From an uncultured Clostridia bacterium (GTDB lineage Bacteria; Bacillota; Clostridia; RUG12999): 6,441 nt of DNA. Made by a program: the position numbers and the translations under genes. Under the pieces are notes generated by a model that was given only the letters and a program-made list of their open reading frames with translations, was not told the DNA's origin and did not search any database. Below are positions 6,411 to 6,441 of this stretch, one piece after another (positions within the stretch are counted from its first letter, which is position 1; each line of letters starts with the position of its first letter). The stretch lies in NCBI GenBank assembly GCA_938005345.1, contig CALLNG010000222.1:1-6441 (forward strand), in the 5' to 3' direction.

Positions 6411-6424
6411 TTTTGGCGCGAAAA
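6411..6424. promoter_or_regulatory. Imperfect 14-bp dyad upstream of the promoter, possible operator
   Basis: TTTTGGCGCGAAAA is a palindrome except for one mismatched pair. It is centred near -58 relative to the start point expected from the -10 element, a position suited to an activator. The GC-rich core stands out in an AT-rich stretch. Next to it are two TGTCA direct repeats (6425-6429 and 6433-6437), eight bases apart. No regulator can be named. Confidence 0.3.
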
Positions 6425-6441
6425 TGTCATGTTGTCACAGT

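Noticed and set aside
1..6441. CRISPR array, insertion sequence, transposase or integrase gene
   Set aside because: No regularly spaced repeats, transposase or integrase motifs or terminal inverted repeats were found on reading both strands.

Overview
The window looks like a piece of a Clostridia-type Firmicutes chromosome, most likely Lachnospiraceae or a close relative. This is inferred from the moderately AT-rich sequence, purine-rich GGAGG-like ribosome sites, TTG and GTG starts, a tRNA with an encoded CCA end, and the protein families present. The species cannot be named from the sequence.

Layout. Bases 1-33 are the 3' end of a tRNA gene on the plus strand, followed by a strong hairpin terminator (37-73). 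Everything else lies on the minus strand and reads toward the tRNA. From promoter-proximal (right) to distal (left) the order is: a possible promoter (6367-6400) with an imperfect dyad upstream; an MtaA/CmuA-like member of the uroporphyrinogen decarboxylase (UroD) superfamily with a complete His-x-Cys...Cys metal motif (5331-6335, TTG start); a cysteine-rich DUF2284 protein (4773-5300); a second UroD-superfamily protein with an HSCG motif (3615-4655); a divergent 409-residue UroD-superfamily protein with a GCCEPVD motif (2314-3543); a small relic of a fourth UroD-superfamily gene (1894-2195); and a broken GH29 alpha-L-fucosidase gene (192-1828). No intergenic gap exceeds about 120 bases once the two pseudogenes are recognised.

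The two pseudogenes are the main things that plain ORF calling hides. The fucosidase reads as two separate ORFs, but its true start lies at 1828 with its own ribosome site. It has a nonsense codon at codon 27, a one-base frameshift in a G run, and a second nonsense codon in frame between the catalytic part and the C-terminal tail. The UroD relic keeps its start, ribosome site, first 29 codons and last roughly 70 codons. It has lost about 255 codons in between and has a TGA exactly where the intact neighbour has a conserved Arg.

How the genes may work together. UroD-superfamily proteins outside haem synthesis often move methyl groups between corrinoids and thiols or folates, and DUF2284 proteins are putative metal or Fe-S proteins. 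A cluster of such genes suggests corrinoid-linked methyl transfer or demethylation. No corrinoid-binding protein, substrate methyltransferase or activating ATPase is in the window, so the substrate is unknown. The fucosidase at the distal end makes an O-methylated sugar conceivable, but this is speculation. The promoter-proximal genes look intact and the distal two are decayed.
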